A program made the translations under genes and the position numbers. A stretch of DNA of 64,000 bases from Conidiobolus incongruus B7586 (Eukaryota > Entomophthoromycota > Entomophthoromycetes > Entomophthorales > Conidiobolaceae). The DNA lies in assembly GCA_000697335.1 (NCBI GenBank), contig JNEM01013732.1:30279-94278 (forward strand), in the 5' to 3' direction. The notes under the pieces were generated by a model, which saw nothing but the letters and a program-made list of their open reading frames with translations, was not told the DNA's origin and ran no database searches. Below, in pieces: positions 1 to 13,833 of this stretch (the first letter of the stretch is position 1; each line of letters opens with the position of its first letter).

Positions 1-1390
1 CAGGTCATTCAGTTTAAAATTGTTTTGCTTAGTGAACTATCATTGGCTAAGTATTAGTCAGCTGAGTGGTTAGTCTACTTAGGTTCGATTCATAAAATTA
101 TTGATTTGTTAGCTTATTGTCAAGGTGTGAGTGAGACCCCTGTATATTATTACAGTTTGATTGGTTCATTTCAAAAAGGTCTTAAAAATGTCTTAGACAT
201 AATTGATTCCAAATCTGGGATTTAATATTACCAGATTAATCAAGGAAATCTGATAATATTAGTTAAATCAATCAAGTTTGTTAATCGATGAGATTGAATA
301 CTGAAGAATTTACAATATAGAGCTAATTTTATTGTATATATGTAACTGAATAAAATTTCTCTTTGATATGTCAGGTATATGTTTGATTAGTAGATTATAT
401 TGTTTATAATCATCATTTAATAATTTTAATCAATAAAAATAATCGAAATATATTATACTTCTCGATTTTATACCAATTTTATGATTATTTACTCACTAAT
501 ATTAAAATTGATTAATATAACTAAATTTATAAATTTTACTTTTCAATGATATAAAATCTATATAATGAATTGATCGATGATCAAGTAATCATAGTTTCAA
601 AATTATATATTATTATATTTAATTAATTTATATTAGTAAGTTAAATATATTCAACGGTTATAAAGCATATATTTGATAACTATATTCAAAATATAGTTAT
701 ATATATTTTTGATTAATATTTTTTTTAATTTGAAAATTGCTAATATATTTAAATTAAAATATTATTAAAGACAATGATAAATTGATATTATTTTAATTGA
801 GATAAATTATTAATTTCTATATTTATAGCAATTTAAATAATATACTCAATTTATTGGTCAATTTTGTTATTATCAATATTGTGTTTGCTGATAAAAAATA
901 TTATATCTATAATTAAATTTATTATTTTTCATTACTCAATAATTTTTACTAAATTCTACCCAAATAGTTTAATTTATTTAGCTGATAAAATATAATAAAA
1001 AATTTTCATCACAGTCTAATAGTTATAATGATATATCAATATACTTTTTCATTTATCAAGGATGGCTATAGCACGCATAAGTGTTCTAATACGAATTGTA
1101 TATTTTATGATTTATTCTAAATTATTTAATAAAATATTAAATTATACCAAATATCAATATTTATATTTAATATAATAAGTATTGATTATTGATTGGTAAT
1201 ATATATTTGCTTGAACCTTTAGTTAAACAAATTTAAATATTATTATGTTCATATTAAAGAATACTATATTCATCAAAAAATTTTTATAATAGAATCATAT
1301 CCCATAATTTTTAATTTCATCAATAAAGTGCATAAACTCTTAATATTCAGAATTCTGAATATAAAAATACAAAATATACTGAATAAGTAT
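1..1390. other. AT-rich intergenic sequence, no gene seen
   Basis: I see no open frame with family resemblance and no splice-linked exons. A short stretch near 57-91 recalls tRNA A and B box words but cannot fold as a tRNA. The rest is AT-rich spacer. Confidence 0.5.
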
Positions 1391-2725
1391 ATAATGAGTA
1401 CGCAAGGATCACCACAAACACCCAATTATCACTGGGATACTGTCAATCTATCATACCATACCGATAATACAAGCATACCACGAGCTCAACTCAATCTTCG
1501 ATATGGATTAAGTATTCACAGTATTCCGGAACAAATGAAAGTTTAGATAAATCCACAATGTTTATAATTTCAACTAATTAAACAGAGCTTAGTCAATTTA
1601 CAAGCTCAAGATTATCTTATCGAGCAATTGATGGCAAACAGGACCTATTATATTAATAGGAACTAACTTCAAACAGGGAAATATTTTCAAAAATATCAAC
1701 GAGTAAATCAGCAATAATTATTCAATGTTAATTGAGAGAATTGAGTTAGATTTTGAGAATTTTTAAAATTATATCAAATGGGATTAGAAGTTTGTAAAAA
1801 AAATTAGCATTATTTTATAATATTTCGAAGTAACAATATCTTTATTAAATTAAATTCAAATATATTTATCAGTTTAAATTAGTAAAAATCAGATAAAAAA
1901 ATTACCTTCTACTTGGACCCATATACCCAATTTAGATTGATTAAAATTTGGTATTCAATATTTACGAGAATTCATCAATTGTGTGCTAAGGGTTTGACAT
2001 CATGTGGACTGCTATTCAAGTAATTATATTATATTTTTATTCCATATATACAATCGCTAATGGATTTTGAAGTTACCTAGTCCCATTAATCCAAATGCAA
2101 GAGTATGTCCCACTAACTGTAGCTTTAATGAGCTTAATTTCTAGATTATTCGCATGTTTAAAATTAATCAAACACGATTCTAAAAACTAATCTTATTATT
2201 GATTCATTGTCTTAAGATGACTAATGTAAGAGTTCGATAATATAAATGATTATAAGTGATTAAATGTATGGTTAGAGTGAGCACTTAATGACAGAAGGTT
2301 GGACATTAAAAGAATTTTTACCTAAAATGGATAAAAAGGGAAAATTAGTAAACTAAAGAGTAAGCTGTTGTTAATTTCATTTGATATATATTTATAATCG
2401 TTAATTTGGTTATAAATAATCCAAATGGGTTGGATATTAAGCCAAAAAAGAAGAAATCTTCAGTACCCCCAGTTAATTTAGACAATAATCTAGGAGGTAA
2501 CATAAATCATTCAATAATATTAACTAAGCTAACCAAACGTTTTTTAGAACCTGTTTAAGTTAAAATTGAAATCAAACATAAATACTCTTAATGGTCGATG
2601 AAAAATCCTATTAAAATGATTAATAAAAAATATAAGTAATATGCCAATATCAAGTTATATTTCGAATTCAATTATCAAAATAAAGCCAAGTATTCCAATA
2701 TAATTAATGAAAAATAAAAATGAAT
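1390..2725 (+). pseudogene. Decayed coding stretch, unidentified
   Basis: Base composition and codon-like texture rise above the flanking spacer, and several short open segments on the plus strand follow one another. The first begins at an ATG near 1395 and reads MSTQGSPQTPNYHWDTV; later pieces include a lysine-rich segment near 2440 (KPKKKKSS) and a C-terminal-like segment near 2560-2715. They are separated by stops, several where a CAA glutamine codon turned into TAA would be the simplest explanation. I do not recognise the family. It may be a dead host gene or the coding part of a dead mobile element. It lies tail to tail with the cap-binding gene, 15 bp from its stop. Confidence 0.4.
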
Positions 2726-2739
2726 CATGGCAGTTTTAT

Positions 2740-5546
2740 TTAATTGAAGTTAAAAGATTGCTCAAATTTAGGAGGATTAGCAAGTGATTGTAATTCAGCA
2801 AAGAGGGCAAACACTCGGGAATCAACCTCTTTGGTGAATGTGATATTTTCCAAAGTTACCATGAAAGGTGAGTAAATTTCGAGGTAATCGCGACCGAATT
2901 CTCTGAAGCGACCAGCCATAATTCTGAAGAGTGTATCTTCGGCGTGATTGCGGCCCTGGCTGTCCAAATGGGCTAAATATTTGGATAAAATAGAGCAAAA
3001 GCCTTGGAATACGAGGAAAATGTTATTTTTCAATTCTTGTCTAGCAGATGTTAAATTAGTTTGAAGTGATGAAATTTCGTCGGCATAAGGGTCAAAATCA
3101 TCGGTTTGCATAGAGTCCTCAGGTGTCAAGCGTTTGATCTGAGTTTCAATATCTAAAATCCAATATCTCAATTTGTTAATTGTGTTTTGTAAAATCTCCC
3201 AAATGTGGGCGCGATGATAATGCTGCATAGCATTTTCACTAAATAGATAGTTGATAATATTTGCGGATGTAATAAGATTGTAGTTGGTGAATTTGTCGAG
3301 TTGGATACCCATCCATTGGGGAATGGGAGCCCAAAATGATACAACGATTTGAACGAGGTGATCTTTAGCTGCATCACTATCGATCAAAAATTTGAAAATA
3401 GCAGAATAGCGTTCAATGACATTCAGCATATGACTGAAACTCTTACTACCTTGGACAAGAAGTGTTTCTATAACAATTTCACGGATAAGATCAGCTGTTA
3501 ACTCAGGATTAGCGCTTGCTTCATTAATACAATGCTTAATCATATTGATATCCGCCTTGGATTTGATGAAACCATCTAGTTGTTGTTGGAGTTGGAGTTG
3601 AGCTTGAGGTGTATTTTCTTCAATATTTTTGAATTTATAGTGGGGTTCTGGGCTCAAATCGCCAATCAAAGCTTGTAAAGGCTCGGGAACGGCTTCTTTA
3701 ATTCTTTCATAGTAAGCAAGACGAATGCATTTTTCTAAAGTTCCAGCAACGAAAATTCTACGGAAATCGACAGGTTCTAAGTCCCAAACAGGGCCAAATG
3801 ATTCAAAGTCCCATTTATATTCAATGTGACTAAGGTGATGACTTAACCAATTGTAGAGACGGTTGATGCATCCGATATCGAGATCGGAAATCTGTTCGTA
3901 AATACCGGGCACAGCATTCTTTAAGGCAAATGTAAAAGCAACAGGTGAACTCTTGATCCCTTCAACGATTAAAACACCATAGTAAACAGGCTTGTGGCAA
4001 GGACTGGGCAATGTTAAAATTTTGTTAAAAATGCATTCAATAATAATTTTTTCTAAGCTTAATAAACTTTGAGATACAGAAATCTCACCAGCTTCTTGTT
4101 CTGGATCTATTTCTTTAGCGGTGTAGAAAGTTTCAGCAGGGAATGATGATGGGATAGACAAGACATATTTGATACATTCTCTGCGATTATGTTCCATTAA
4201 ATCAATGAGGTCGGATATGACATCTGAAATGATATAATAAGCAGGTGATTGACATTTGGTTAAATGCTCAGAATAACAAAAGAATACATTGGTAGGTGTG
4301 GGATAAGTGACTGATGAGTCATGGGGAACAGGGTTGAATTCAGGAACATCGTGTTGGAGAGCAGATCCCAAAGTTGATTCAAATAAAGTATAGGGTTTGG
4401 GAAGAATTTGAGCGTCCCAATTCTGTTCTTTCAACTTGAGCATTTGAGCCCAGAGTAATTCCAATTTGTCACTGGGAACTTCTGAGTATCCCTTTTGATG
4501 CACAGTTAAAACTTGTAATCTAGGATCTTGAAGTGTTTTACGAGCATTTATGTATTTTTCAATTGATTCGAAAATTCTGTTAAAGTCGTGAGGATTACGC
4601 TCACTTAAATCTCTGGCTGCCCAAGGCAAAGAAGCCAATACCAACCCAACCATACAATCAATGCGGTCCTAAGAATATGATTAGTAAACTTAGAATACTA
4701 AATAATGCATCGAATAATACTTTGATTGGGTTTTCTTCATTTAATACAGATAATAGGTTGTTATAAATAGCAATAAGATTAGAAGATAAAATCATATTTG
4801 AGTTAACTAATTCAGCGAAGAATCGAAGCTAAAAGTTTGATTAATTACATGATAAATGGCAGATTTTAAGCTGTTGTCTTACTAATATTTTAGCCCTGCG
4901 CCAATCTCCAGTTTCTAAAGCGTGAGAGAAACCAGTGGATGCTCTATTGACAATTGCACCACCCAAATCATAATTGCGAGCGGTTAATAAGCCGACTAAA
5001 GTTCCGTAAATGGAGGATTTATGTGGTAATTCAGAGATACTAATTATAAACATTAGTATAAGAATGTGTATTTAATATATATTATAGTATTTACCATTTT
5101 TCAAAAATATCTAAAATTAAATCTGAATGCTTAGAGTAATCCTTCTCTAAAATTTCTGCTAAAGTTTCCAAATTATTTTGTAGATTTTTGGATATCTATT
5201 TAAAATTAGATAAATATAAAGTATCAAATACAGGTATTAATAATATAGTTACATTATCTCCAACCCTAAGAATCAAATTTGAAAGCCGATGCTCGAAAGT
5301 ATCTTCTTTAGGGGGTCCCTGATTATAACCTCTACTTCTATTATTGTAGTGGCCTCTGTGGCGGTCTCTACCGTAGGGTTTATTGTGATCTAAAAGAAGA
5401 ACTTAATATTGAAAATATTGTGATAGTATAAATAAACATACGACCAGTTCTAAACCCTCTTGAAGCTTTATCTAAAATATAGTGCCAAAATTAGTAAAAT
5501 GATAAATGTAATATAATTAAAAATAAAATATACCGTAGTAAACCAT
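2740..5546 (-). CDS. NCBP1: Nuclear cap-binding protein subunit 1 (CBP80)
   Basis: Large subunit of the nuclear cap-binding complex, which with CBP20 binds the 5' cap of RNA polymerase II transcripts and links it to splicing, export and decay. Seven exons give 824 aa: 5546-5534, 5471-5442, 5389-5253, 5195-5095, 5039-4883, 4828-4721 and 4668-2740, all with GT-AG introns of 52-62 bp. A basic, Arg/Gly/Tyr-rich N-terminus (about 1-45) precedes the first MIF4G repeat, with family motifs such as SSIYGTLVGLLTARNY. The large last exon carries the second and third helical repeats (CINRLYNWLSHHLSHIEYKW, SKSFSHMLNVIERY, HIWEILQNTI) and ends with the family C-terminus MVTLENITFTKEVDSRV. Length matches the family (about 790-860 aa). 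The start is the ATG of a 13-bp first exon, so it is the least certain part. Confidence 0.93.
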
Positions 5547-6720
5547 ATCGAATGCTCTTTTCAATATTTCAAAATAATGTGAGATAGATATATAATAAAC
5601 TGAAAATAGTGTATATATTTAAATTATTAAAGAAAAGGGTTGGTATATTAGTTGAAAATGTGAGTAATATTTTTATAAATGAGTATTATATTCAAAAAAT
5701 ATATAATTTCGTTATTTTAATCTATTATACCAATGTTGATTGCATCATAAACATTTTGGGGAAACACTTAATTTTTACCCTCTTTGATTCGATTATTATG
5801 ATTATGGGATTAATTTATTTATTTTGATCATAAAAATTAAATGAAACAAATATGTTAATATTGCCTTTAATATAACCTCTTTGAGATTAAAAATAAATCA
5901 AAAAACAAATATATTATATTTTTGTATATTTTTGGTTACGATGTTATAATTATTTATATAAATATTTGGAATTTAAATAGCATATTAAATATAGTTGAAT
6001 TACTAATAACAGCAATTTTGGTTCAAGGTTCAACTTGATAACATAATATATCTTAAGGTCAATGATATTATATTATTAATAATACAAGCCTTAATAACTT
6101 ATATATGAAATCATAAAATAGATATTTTGTAAGGAAATATTATTTCTGAATTGGCAATGTACAATTCTGGTAATATGGATTCAATTCATATTAAAAATAT
6201 TGAATGAATGAACAGAGCTATTTTAAAAGTTTGTATTTGATTAATTATAATTAAAAATACTTTTAAAAATTTTCAAGTAATTATACTGTTTATGCATCAA
6301 AATTGTTCAAAGCATACCTGTATATAATAATAATATCCAATTGATTGTCAATTTGATTGAGATAATTAAACTGAATTGGTTAACTTTGGTAGCTAATATT
6401 ATTTTGAAGAATATTTGTAGTGTATCATTTTGTAAAGTTTGCTATTTTTATATTATTCATCTCTTAAAAATAAACTGTTTTTAAAATCAATTTTAATTTT
6501 AAAATCTATCACTATATTGGATTATTATACAATTTTAATTGTCAATTTATTACTTCAGTATATACAATTAAACTAAAATTTTTACTTAATGATAATAAAT
6601 ATCAATTTTCCAAGTCATTTATATAATTCACTCATATTAGTCTATCAAGCAAAAATTTTATTTAATTATATAAAATATTAAAATGTAATAATGGTGTTAT
6701 TAACTAGATCAAAGAGACAC
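5547..6720. other. Intergenic spacer, NCBP1 5' side and NOC2 3' side
   Basis: AT-rich spacer of about 1.2 kb holding the presumed promoter of the cap-binding gene and the 3' region of NOC2. An open frame at 5609-5827 encodes only low-complexity Ile/Phe/Tyr residues and is not supported as a gene. Confidence 0.5.
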
Positions 6721-9580
6721 TTATTCATCGTCGTTTTGAGTTTGTAAAGTACGTTTCCTAGATTGGTTAACCTTAACAATTTGTTTATATTGTAGTCCTA
6801 ATGGAGTCTTGAACACATCAGTATCGCGCATAAAGGTTTTCTAATTGCTATTATTAATAAACGGTATAAAATGATATTATAAAATCGCTTACCAAGCTGT
6901 TCAAATTGCTGGGATTAAATCTAACATTCTCTCTCTTCTGGCTAACGAAATCGGAAGTCTCTTTAATCTTGGTGAGTAGGACTTGAACGAATCTTGGAGT
7001 ATTGGGAGCGGTTTTCTTAGCGAAACGTTTCAACTAAAATAAGTTCACATTAAAATCAAGGTTATATAATCAATGAAATATAATGACTTACGTATAAAGT
7101 GGTTGGTAAAACAATTTCAGGGAAAGCAATGGAGGTGGATAGACAGGAGAAGTAAGCCAAGAAACATTCGTTTACTAATCTAGAAAGTTCATCCTAATTA
7201 AAATTGAAATTAATATATTTCAGACTATTTAGAAAAAAATGAAAGCATACCTGATAAGGCTTAGTTCTTAACTGAGTCTTAGGAGCTTTGATAACTACAT
7301 CGAAATTGAGAGGTTTTTCGGTAGAGGGCTTGGGCTTCTTTTGAAATTCATTAGATTCTAAGATCTAATAGCAATTGCATTAAGAAAAAAAGAACATATT
7401 AAGTAATATAAAAAATACCTCAATTAAATATGGAGCAATAGGAATATAGATCTTGGTAGATTGCATAATGGGAATCAAAGCCTTGATACAGTGGAACTTC
7501 AAGGGGAAATACTTGGGACTGGGAATTAAACTCAAAGTTCCGAGAGTAACTTGAACGAAAGGATAAATCAAAGGTTTAAGAGGAGATTCGCCATTTTCTT
7601 GCTCTAATTTAACATTACAATAGCTGCACAATACTTGAGACCAAAAGTAAATGCTATGGATGAATTGAAAGTTGTATACTTGTTGGTAAGAGTCTTTGGT
7701 TTTGTTAGTAAGAGAGGCTCTTAAGTGCATTGCAAGACGTCTGATAAATTGAAAGGCATATTGGTAACTGACAGCGAAATCTTGACCAAATAATTCGACA
7801 CCACAATTGCGCATCATTTCAATTTGAGGTAAATTGAAGGCAGTAATGTTTTTGGTATTTCTGATATAAGACATATATACACCCTAAATAATTTACCATT
7901 AAAGATACAAATCAGACAATATGAAATAATAGTTACCTTGAGAGCAAGTTCTAAGAACTCTTTGGAAGTTCTTGATAAGTTCTTGAGAGTAATGAAAGCC
8001 AAAAGTCTAACTTTATCATCTTGAGCAGAACCGAATAATTTTAATAAAGTTTTGACTAAATCTCTAGATAATTTAGGGAAACTGGCGAAATAAACCAAGA
8101 TGGATTCGAAGCGATCAAGCATAAAGGTCAACATAGTGGGCTCAGTTAACTGTTGAAGCATATGGAGACAGCTGGAGAGGTAAGATTTGGCTAACAAATG
8201 AATAGCTTTCCAGTTTTGGTAAGTATTAGGTAATTTGTTGTTATTGGGTTTAAATTTGAGAGTTTCGTTAAAGAAAGCAGGTACAAGTTTCATTGTCTTG
8301 ACCATGAGTTGATTGAAAACTAGAAATATAAATGAGAATTTGAAATAATGATTTTATCACAAATTTTGATTACCTTTATCGTTGTTAATCTTGTATTTGG
8401 ATGGCTGAGCTTCTTCACCTTCTTTCTTTTGATCATGAAGATGAGCACCAACTTTGAAAGCACTTAACAACTGATTACAAGCTTTCAAAGATTTTTTCTA
8501 AAACAAAGGGTCAGATTTGATTGGAAATCCTATCAATTTAAGGACTATACCTCCGTAATTTGTTGTTCCCAACCTGAAATCAATTTCAAAGAAACCAAAA
8601 CAGTTTTATCGGACTCCTAAGTTTGAAAGTCAATTGAAGTCATTTAAAATCCAAGAAAATTCTTACGTTAGCATCATCTTTGTCATCAGCTTCTTCATGG
8701 TCGTCAGCTTCATCTTCGTCCTCTTCTTCATCTTGAACATCAAAATCTAATAAAGCTTTGTCGTTTTCTTGAAGAAATTTGTAAAATTCAGGATCTTTCT
8801 CCTTTAAAGCAGCCATATCTTGTTTCATGGATTCAACAGCACCATCGACATCTTCTTCTTCTTCTTCTTCCTCATCTTCCTCATCTTCCTCATCATCATT
8901 TTCATCTTCGTTTTCATCATCACTTATATCCATGGTAGTATCTTCATTATTTTCAATTTCGTTATCATCATCGCCTTCTTCGTCACTAACATCCATATCA
9001 TTATTTTCTTCTTCGTCACTTGATAATTCAACCTCATCTAAATATATGGTTAGAAAATTGAAAATAAAAGTCATAAATTATTTAAATTTACCCTGAAGTA
9101 CTTCTAAACCTTCAAAATCATCGTCTAATTTAGATCCTTGACCTTTAGATTTTTTCTATATTAATTTAATTAATAATTACTTGTAAACATGTATTTAACA
9201 TAATTACTGTAAGTTTCAATAGATTAATTTCATTTTCTCCTCTATATTAAAACAATATTATTAGATATTGAATGACATATTACAAATAAAAATATAATTT
9301 TACTCTTCTTCAGAAGATTCTTCAATTACTTGAACTCTAGATTTATTCTTTAATTTTTCTTTTTCAGCAGCTAAACATGAATTGAAATATGAATAAACTG
9401 TAATAAAATTTATAATAAAAAATAAAAACCTTTTTGTTTTAATTTTTCCTTCTTCAATTTTTCCTTTTCCTTCTTTAAATTTTTGTCTTTGATAGCTTTA
9501 TTTTTTCTGCGTTGCTTTAAATGACTTTGTAAATGTTTTTTATTGAATTTTTTAGTTCTCTTGTCGGTTCCTTTTGACAT
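6721..9580 (-). CDS. NOC2: Nucleolar complex protein 2 (ribosome biogenesis)
   Basis: NOC2 pairs with NOC1 and then NOC3 on 90S and 66S pre-ribosomes and is needed for intranuclear maturation and export of the 60S subunit. Thirteen exons give 733 aa: 9580-9430, 9370-9304, 9241-9208, 9155-9092, 9037-8667, 8616-8551, 8497-8374, 8319-7937, 7883-7419, 7364-7251, 7193-7092, 7033-6893 and 6840-6721. The N-terminus (1-50) is very lysine-rich, as expected of a nucleolar protein. A long Asp/Glu run (about 107-225) follows, then the conserved NOC2 domain from about 290 (KTMKLVPAFFNETLKFKP, CVELFGQDFAVSYQYAF, FIRRLAMHLRASL). Length is close to the yeast protein (710 aa). This is the most intron-rich gene in the window. 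The plus-strand frames opposite the acidic exon are shadows of the Asp/Glu codons. Confidence 0.93.
8667..9037 (-). repeat. Acidic low-complexity exon inside NOC2
   Basis: This exon codes an almost pure Asp/Glu tract with a few Asn, Ser and Met, built from GAA/GAT/GAG codons that form a near microsatellite at the DNA level. Acidic tracts are common in NOC2 and other ribosome-assembly factors. Its length is likely to vary between strains by slippage. Confidence 0.7.
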
Positions 9581-10264
9581 TATGATTTATTGAACTAAAT
9601 TAAAATCTATATTGAAGGTTTTATATTATTTCTATTTAATTCAAAATTTATCAAATTGACCATTTTAACCTTTTATGTTATAATTTTGAAATTTTCAAAT
9701 TATGGGATTATCGATTTTTCTACATATCATTAAATCCTAAACCTTGGGTAGAAAATATTGTAAATAACACAGTATATTTTGTCATATAACGTCAGATAAT
9801 TTTTAAGGTTGATAATAAAGTTAGTTCAAAACTTTTAAAACGATTATATATATATGAATAGCTTATTTTAATTCTCGAGACAATTAAATATATTTAATTC
9901 GTTGTTTAAATAATTTACAAAAAATCTACATTTAATCAAAGAGTAGTTGAAATGATGACTAATAAAACCAATTAATTTGATTGAGGAAAAACTTGAAATC
10001 AATTAGTAATAAACGTGAAAAAATAAAATTTGCGATATATAAATGATTTATTGAAATCTAAAGATCTGATTTTTTTAGAATGAATCAAATAATACAAATT
10101 AAAATTAAACCTCAAATTAACTATTAATTGTTAATTAACATTTTTAAAATTTGAAAAAAAAATATAGAATATATGATCGGTTGGATGAGTATCAACGGAC
10201 GTACTGTAAATATGCATTGATGTTTAAATTTTGGGATAAGGGATCAAAAATAAATGTATAAATT
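9581..10264. other. Intergenic spacer between NOC2 and FCP1
   Basis: AT-rich spacer of about 680 bp containing the NOC2 promoter and the FCP1 3' region. No reading frame in it has family resemblance. Confidence 0.5.
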
Positions 10265-12839
10265 TTAGTCTGTACCTGAATCTTGGATACTCTGTTGAGT
10301 ATTGAGATCATTTTGATACCCGTCATTTGGAGATACGTCATTTTCGAAATCCATATCATTGATAGGTGCGTCAGAGTAATCTGAGTCAAGGACCGCCAAT
10401 CCTTCTTGGAAAAGATCTTTGAAATCTGGTTCTATGTGTGCTTCCGTATCTTGTTCAAAGTTCTCATTTTCACTAGAAGGTTGATAATTGGGTGATTCAG
10501 AAGGAGAGCTGACTCCAGAAGGGGTATCTTCATCACTAGCAAATTGAATTTCAGGAGTCCTTGATGCTAGATTATCGTTGTAAGGAGAGTCAATGTTAAA
10601 TGAGGAAGATGGTGACCCATTTTCATAATCAGATACATCACTTTCTTCTTGCGATATTCTATCGATAATCTTTTTCCTCAAAAATTGATTGGGTTGGCTT
10701 GAATCTCTACGTCTTCTCCTCTTGGTACGACTAGGTGGTCTCAAAGATGGTGATCTTGGTTGCTTCAAATTTGCGTTATTGGGATGAAGATGTGTGTTCT
10801 CATCTTGATTAGTAGGTGATGCATAACCGCTCTGTGTGTCGCTGATATCATCATCAGTTTCAATGTCAGTGAAGGATTCCTCAAATAATTCTTTAATCTC
10901 TGGGTCGTCAAGTGACGGCATCTCATTTTGCCACTTTTTAAGATAATAGTGGAACTCATTCTCATTAATATTTGGCTCGACATCTGTATTTTCTGTCTCT
11001 ATAGTTTCTGAAGGATCGACTATAATAGGGATATTACTGGTGTTTGTGTATTGAAACATGTCAACGTCTGGAATTGGATAATCTGATTCATTTTTCCTTT
11101 CCCATTGAGTTACAGAATCATATAACCATTTAGAATGTACAACTTTGATGTTTGGCATTCTAAGTGCTTGGTTCACTTTATGGGTTTGTTTTGTAGCAAC
11201 CAAATGGGTAGTTTTACTAGAAATACTAGTTGAGCATTTAGCACCAAAACTTTCTGCCCATATCCATGCATCTTGCCTAGAAGGATATTAATATGAGAAA
11301 AACATAATTAATAGTATATCTTACTTGGTAGGATCAGCATCAATAGGAATGATACCACTAAAAGTGATATAAACCCCCTTTAGGACCTCAGATTTCAACT
11401 TGGGTAATAAAAATGGAACAGTGGGCACTACGTTATCTATTTTTTGAAGTTCACGGTTGTCTTGGTACTTGTAAAACATTTCATGGAGACGTTTGAGTTG
11501 TTTAAGTGTTAATAATAACTCTCTGTCATTTTCATTAAGTTGAGCAACATGACCATTTTGAATAGGACTGGTAATAATAGGTCTGGTGGCTTGAGGTTGT
11601 TTGGGATCAGCAATAGCTTGACTAGTTACTTCGCCATTGACTTCTTTGTTTTCACTGGATCCGTTTTGATTATTCGAATCGGAATTAGACTCTTCAGTAT
11701 TTTTTGTTTCAATTGCGGTAGTAGTATTAGGTACAATGGAAGTCGGGTCGTTCTTGTTAGTTTCAGGTAAGTTATTAGCATTAATATCTCCAGTTCCTGG
11801 GAAAAATTCAAAGGGCACTACTCTAATCAAATTTGGTGACCATTCCCAGACATCTGGACGATCATCAATAGCGACTACCATGGACTGGTCAGTTGGAAAG
11901 AGCCTACTTATTGATTTTGTGGAACTCAAATTCTCGTCTCTCGTAATTACACGTTCTCTGAAATATTTATTCTCAGGGTCAATAATCTTGACAACTTCCA
12001 AAGCATAACTTCTAACTCCCATGGTATAAATATGAAATTCATAGAGTGGGTCTAATTCTTCTAAAAACTTCTTAAGAAAAGGACGAGGTTTTATATAATA
12101 TATATTGGGAGAGTCATTAAGCGTAAATTTTCCAATATCGTGAGTAGCAGGATAATTTATATTTTTAGGATCTGACATCCACTCTCTAATTTTAGTATTT
12201 AATGAAGCATGAATAATTGTTTGGTCAAGATCGATAATTAAAGTTAATTTGCGAGCTTTTAACAACCTATTGGCATTTTCTAAATCTAACATTTCTGCAT
12301 TCTATTTAGAATTATTATTTATCCCTTTTTAAATATTGAAACAAAATAAATTTACCTTTTTCGTAGTAGTTATATTATTTGTAGAATGATCAAATTTGAT
12401 GGAAGCTCTCTCTAATTCATATTTATTATGAGATAAGTTAAGATCTTTACCACAATCTACACAGAGGCCTGCAAGTAATGTTTCATGTGTACATTCAACT
12501 TCAATTTTGGCGACAAATTCACTAATAAAAAAAACTGAATATTAATGGTTGAAATAAAATTGAGAATATTTTAATAATGGAATCGGATAGTGCCACTTAC
12601 CTCACTGTAATTTCCTCACCTTCTTCAACCAAGATCGATTCCAAAATGCCTTCGAATTGAGCAGTTAAAAAATACCTCAAATACTCGGGTTCAGATTCTT
12701 CATTTCCATGTCTAGGGTTTGGAGATTCATACAATAATAGATTCGTGTTGTACTTGACTTCAGAACCAGGTTTTGCCAAAACCTTGATGATGCGAGCAGG
12801 GAGATGGTCATTGGGGATACGAACTTCTTGAAATCCCAT
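10265..12839 (-). CDS. FCP1: RNA polymerase II CTD phosphatase
   Basis: FCP1 removes phosphate from the heptad-repeat tail of RNA polymerase II so the enzyme can be recycled. Four exons give 797 aa: 12839-12601, 12521-12356, 12301-11325 and 11276-10265, with introns of 48-79 bp. Residues 1-80 match the lipoyl-like N-terminal domain (PNDHLPARIIKVLAKPGSEV). A Cys/His cluster (GLCVDCGKDL) follows near 100. The HAD-type catalytic domain carries DLDQT at about 159-163, where the first Asp is the nucleophile, and IDDRPDVW at about 280. A BRCT domain spans about 437-530 (VYITFSG, WIWAESFGAKC, VVHSKWLYDSVTQW) and is split by the last intron. The tail is acidic and Ser-rich, as in FCP1 proteins that bind TFIIF, with a basic KRRRRR patch near 610. 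All catalytic residues visible are intact. Confidence 0.93.
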
Positions 12840-13833
12840 TGAAAAAAGTAGGACTTAATACTAAAGCTTTGGACTAATAATATAGTATAATATAGTTATT
12901 TTTGATTAACCGCTATTTGTTAATTATAAAAAAATGAATGAATTTTTAAATTCACAAATAAAATTTTAATAACAAAAATTGCATTTAAAATCTTTTAATT
13001 TATGCTTTCATTGACTGTCATAAATTCAAAAATTTTGCTAAAGATCTATTGATGACATAACATTCAAAACCCTATTATCCAATCAAACCACGATTAGTAA
13101 GTCGTTCCATTTTTAGAACTAATTGAGTATTATTTCAATCTAACCAAATTTTAAATCCACGTTTGTAGTTATTGAAATGCAAATATTGAACTTTGTATAG
13201 TATCGATACAATATATGTTAGATAAATAAATTCTTTATAAAATATCTAGGTATGGACTTTCACTATTATTATCGAATCTATTATATGGCCACAGGTTAAA
13301 ACTTTAACGAATATTCATTCACACCTATATGAGAGAAATTAATGTGATATATCACAGAAAGAAATACTTCAAGTACTATGTATTTATGATATAATCCCAA
13401 CTTTGATATTCTGTTTTATAATTGTTATTTCTATTACAGCTATCGATTTGATAGATTAAAATAGACTATAATTATCATGAAATAAATACTCTTGAAATTT
13501 TCTTAAATCATAAGGATAATCTACCATCAAATGTTTAATTATCGAAAATTCGAGCAAATTTTAATCAGCCACTATATCTTTTATACAGGTTGCCTGTAAA
13601 ACAATTATAATTTAAATGATTTTAACTATATAATATAAAATATGATATTAACGTTTTGAATTTTAATATATAATAATTTCATATATAATGTAGTTGGAAA
13701 TTTTAATATTTACTCAGTTAATTTACAATTATAGAATTTATCAAATTCATAGTGTATTTGATATTATTCAAAATATAATTGTAAAAATAATTTATTTTTA
13801 GACTTGATTTTTGCTTGAAACTATGAATTGTAT
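12840..13833. other. Intergenic spacer between FCP1 and P2X
   Basis: AT-rich spacer of about 1 kb with the FCP1 promoter region and the P2X 3' region. I see no gene or repeat copy in it. Confidence 0.5.

Noticed and set aside
57-91. tRNA-like words (GCTGAGTGGTTAG and GGTTCGATTC)
   Set aside because: The A-box-like and B-box-like words are only about 5 bp apart and no acceptor, anticodon or T stems can be formed, so no tRNA is called.
5609-5827. 72-aa plus-strand open frame
   Set aside because: Low-complexity Ile/Tyr/Phe composition expected from AT-rich DNA by chance.
8827-9096. Plus-strand frame coding poly-Ser
   Set aside because: It is the reverse complement of the Asp/Glu-rich exon of NOC2; the composition is a by-product of that exon's codons.
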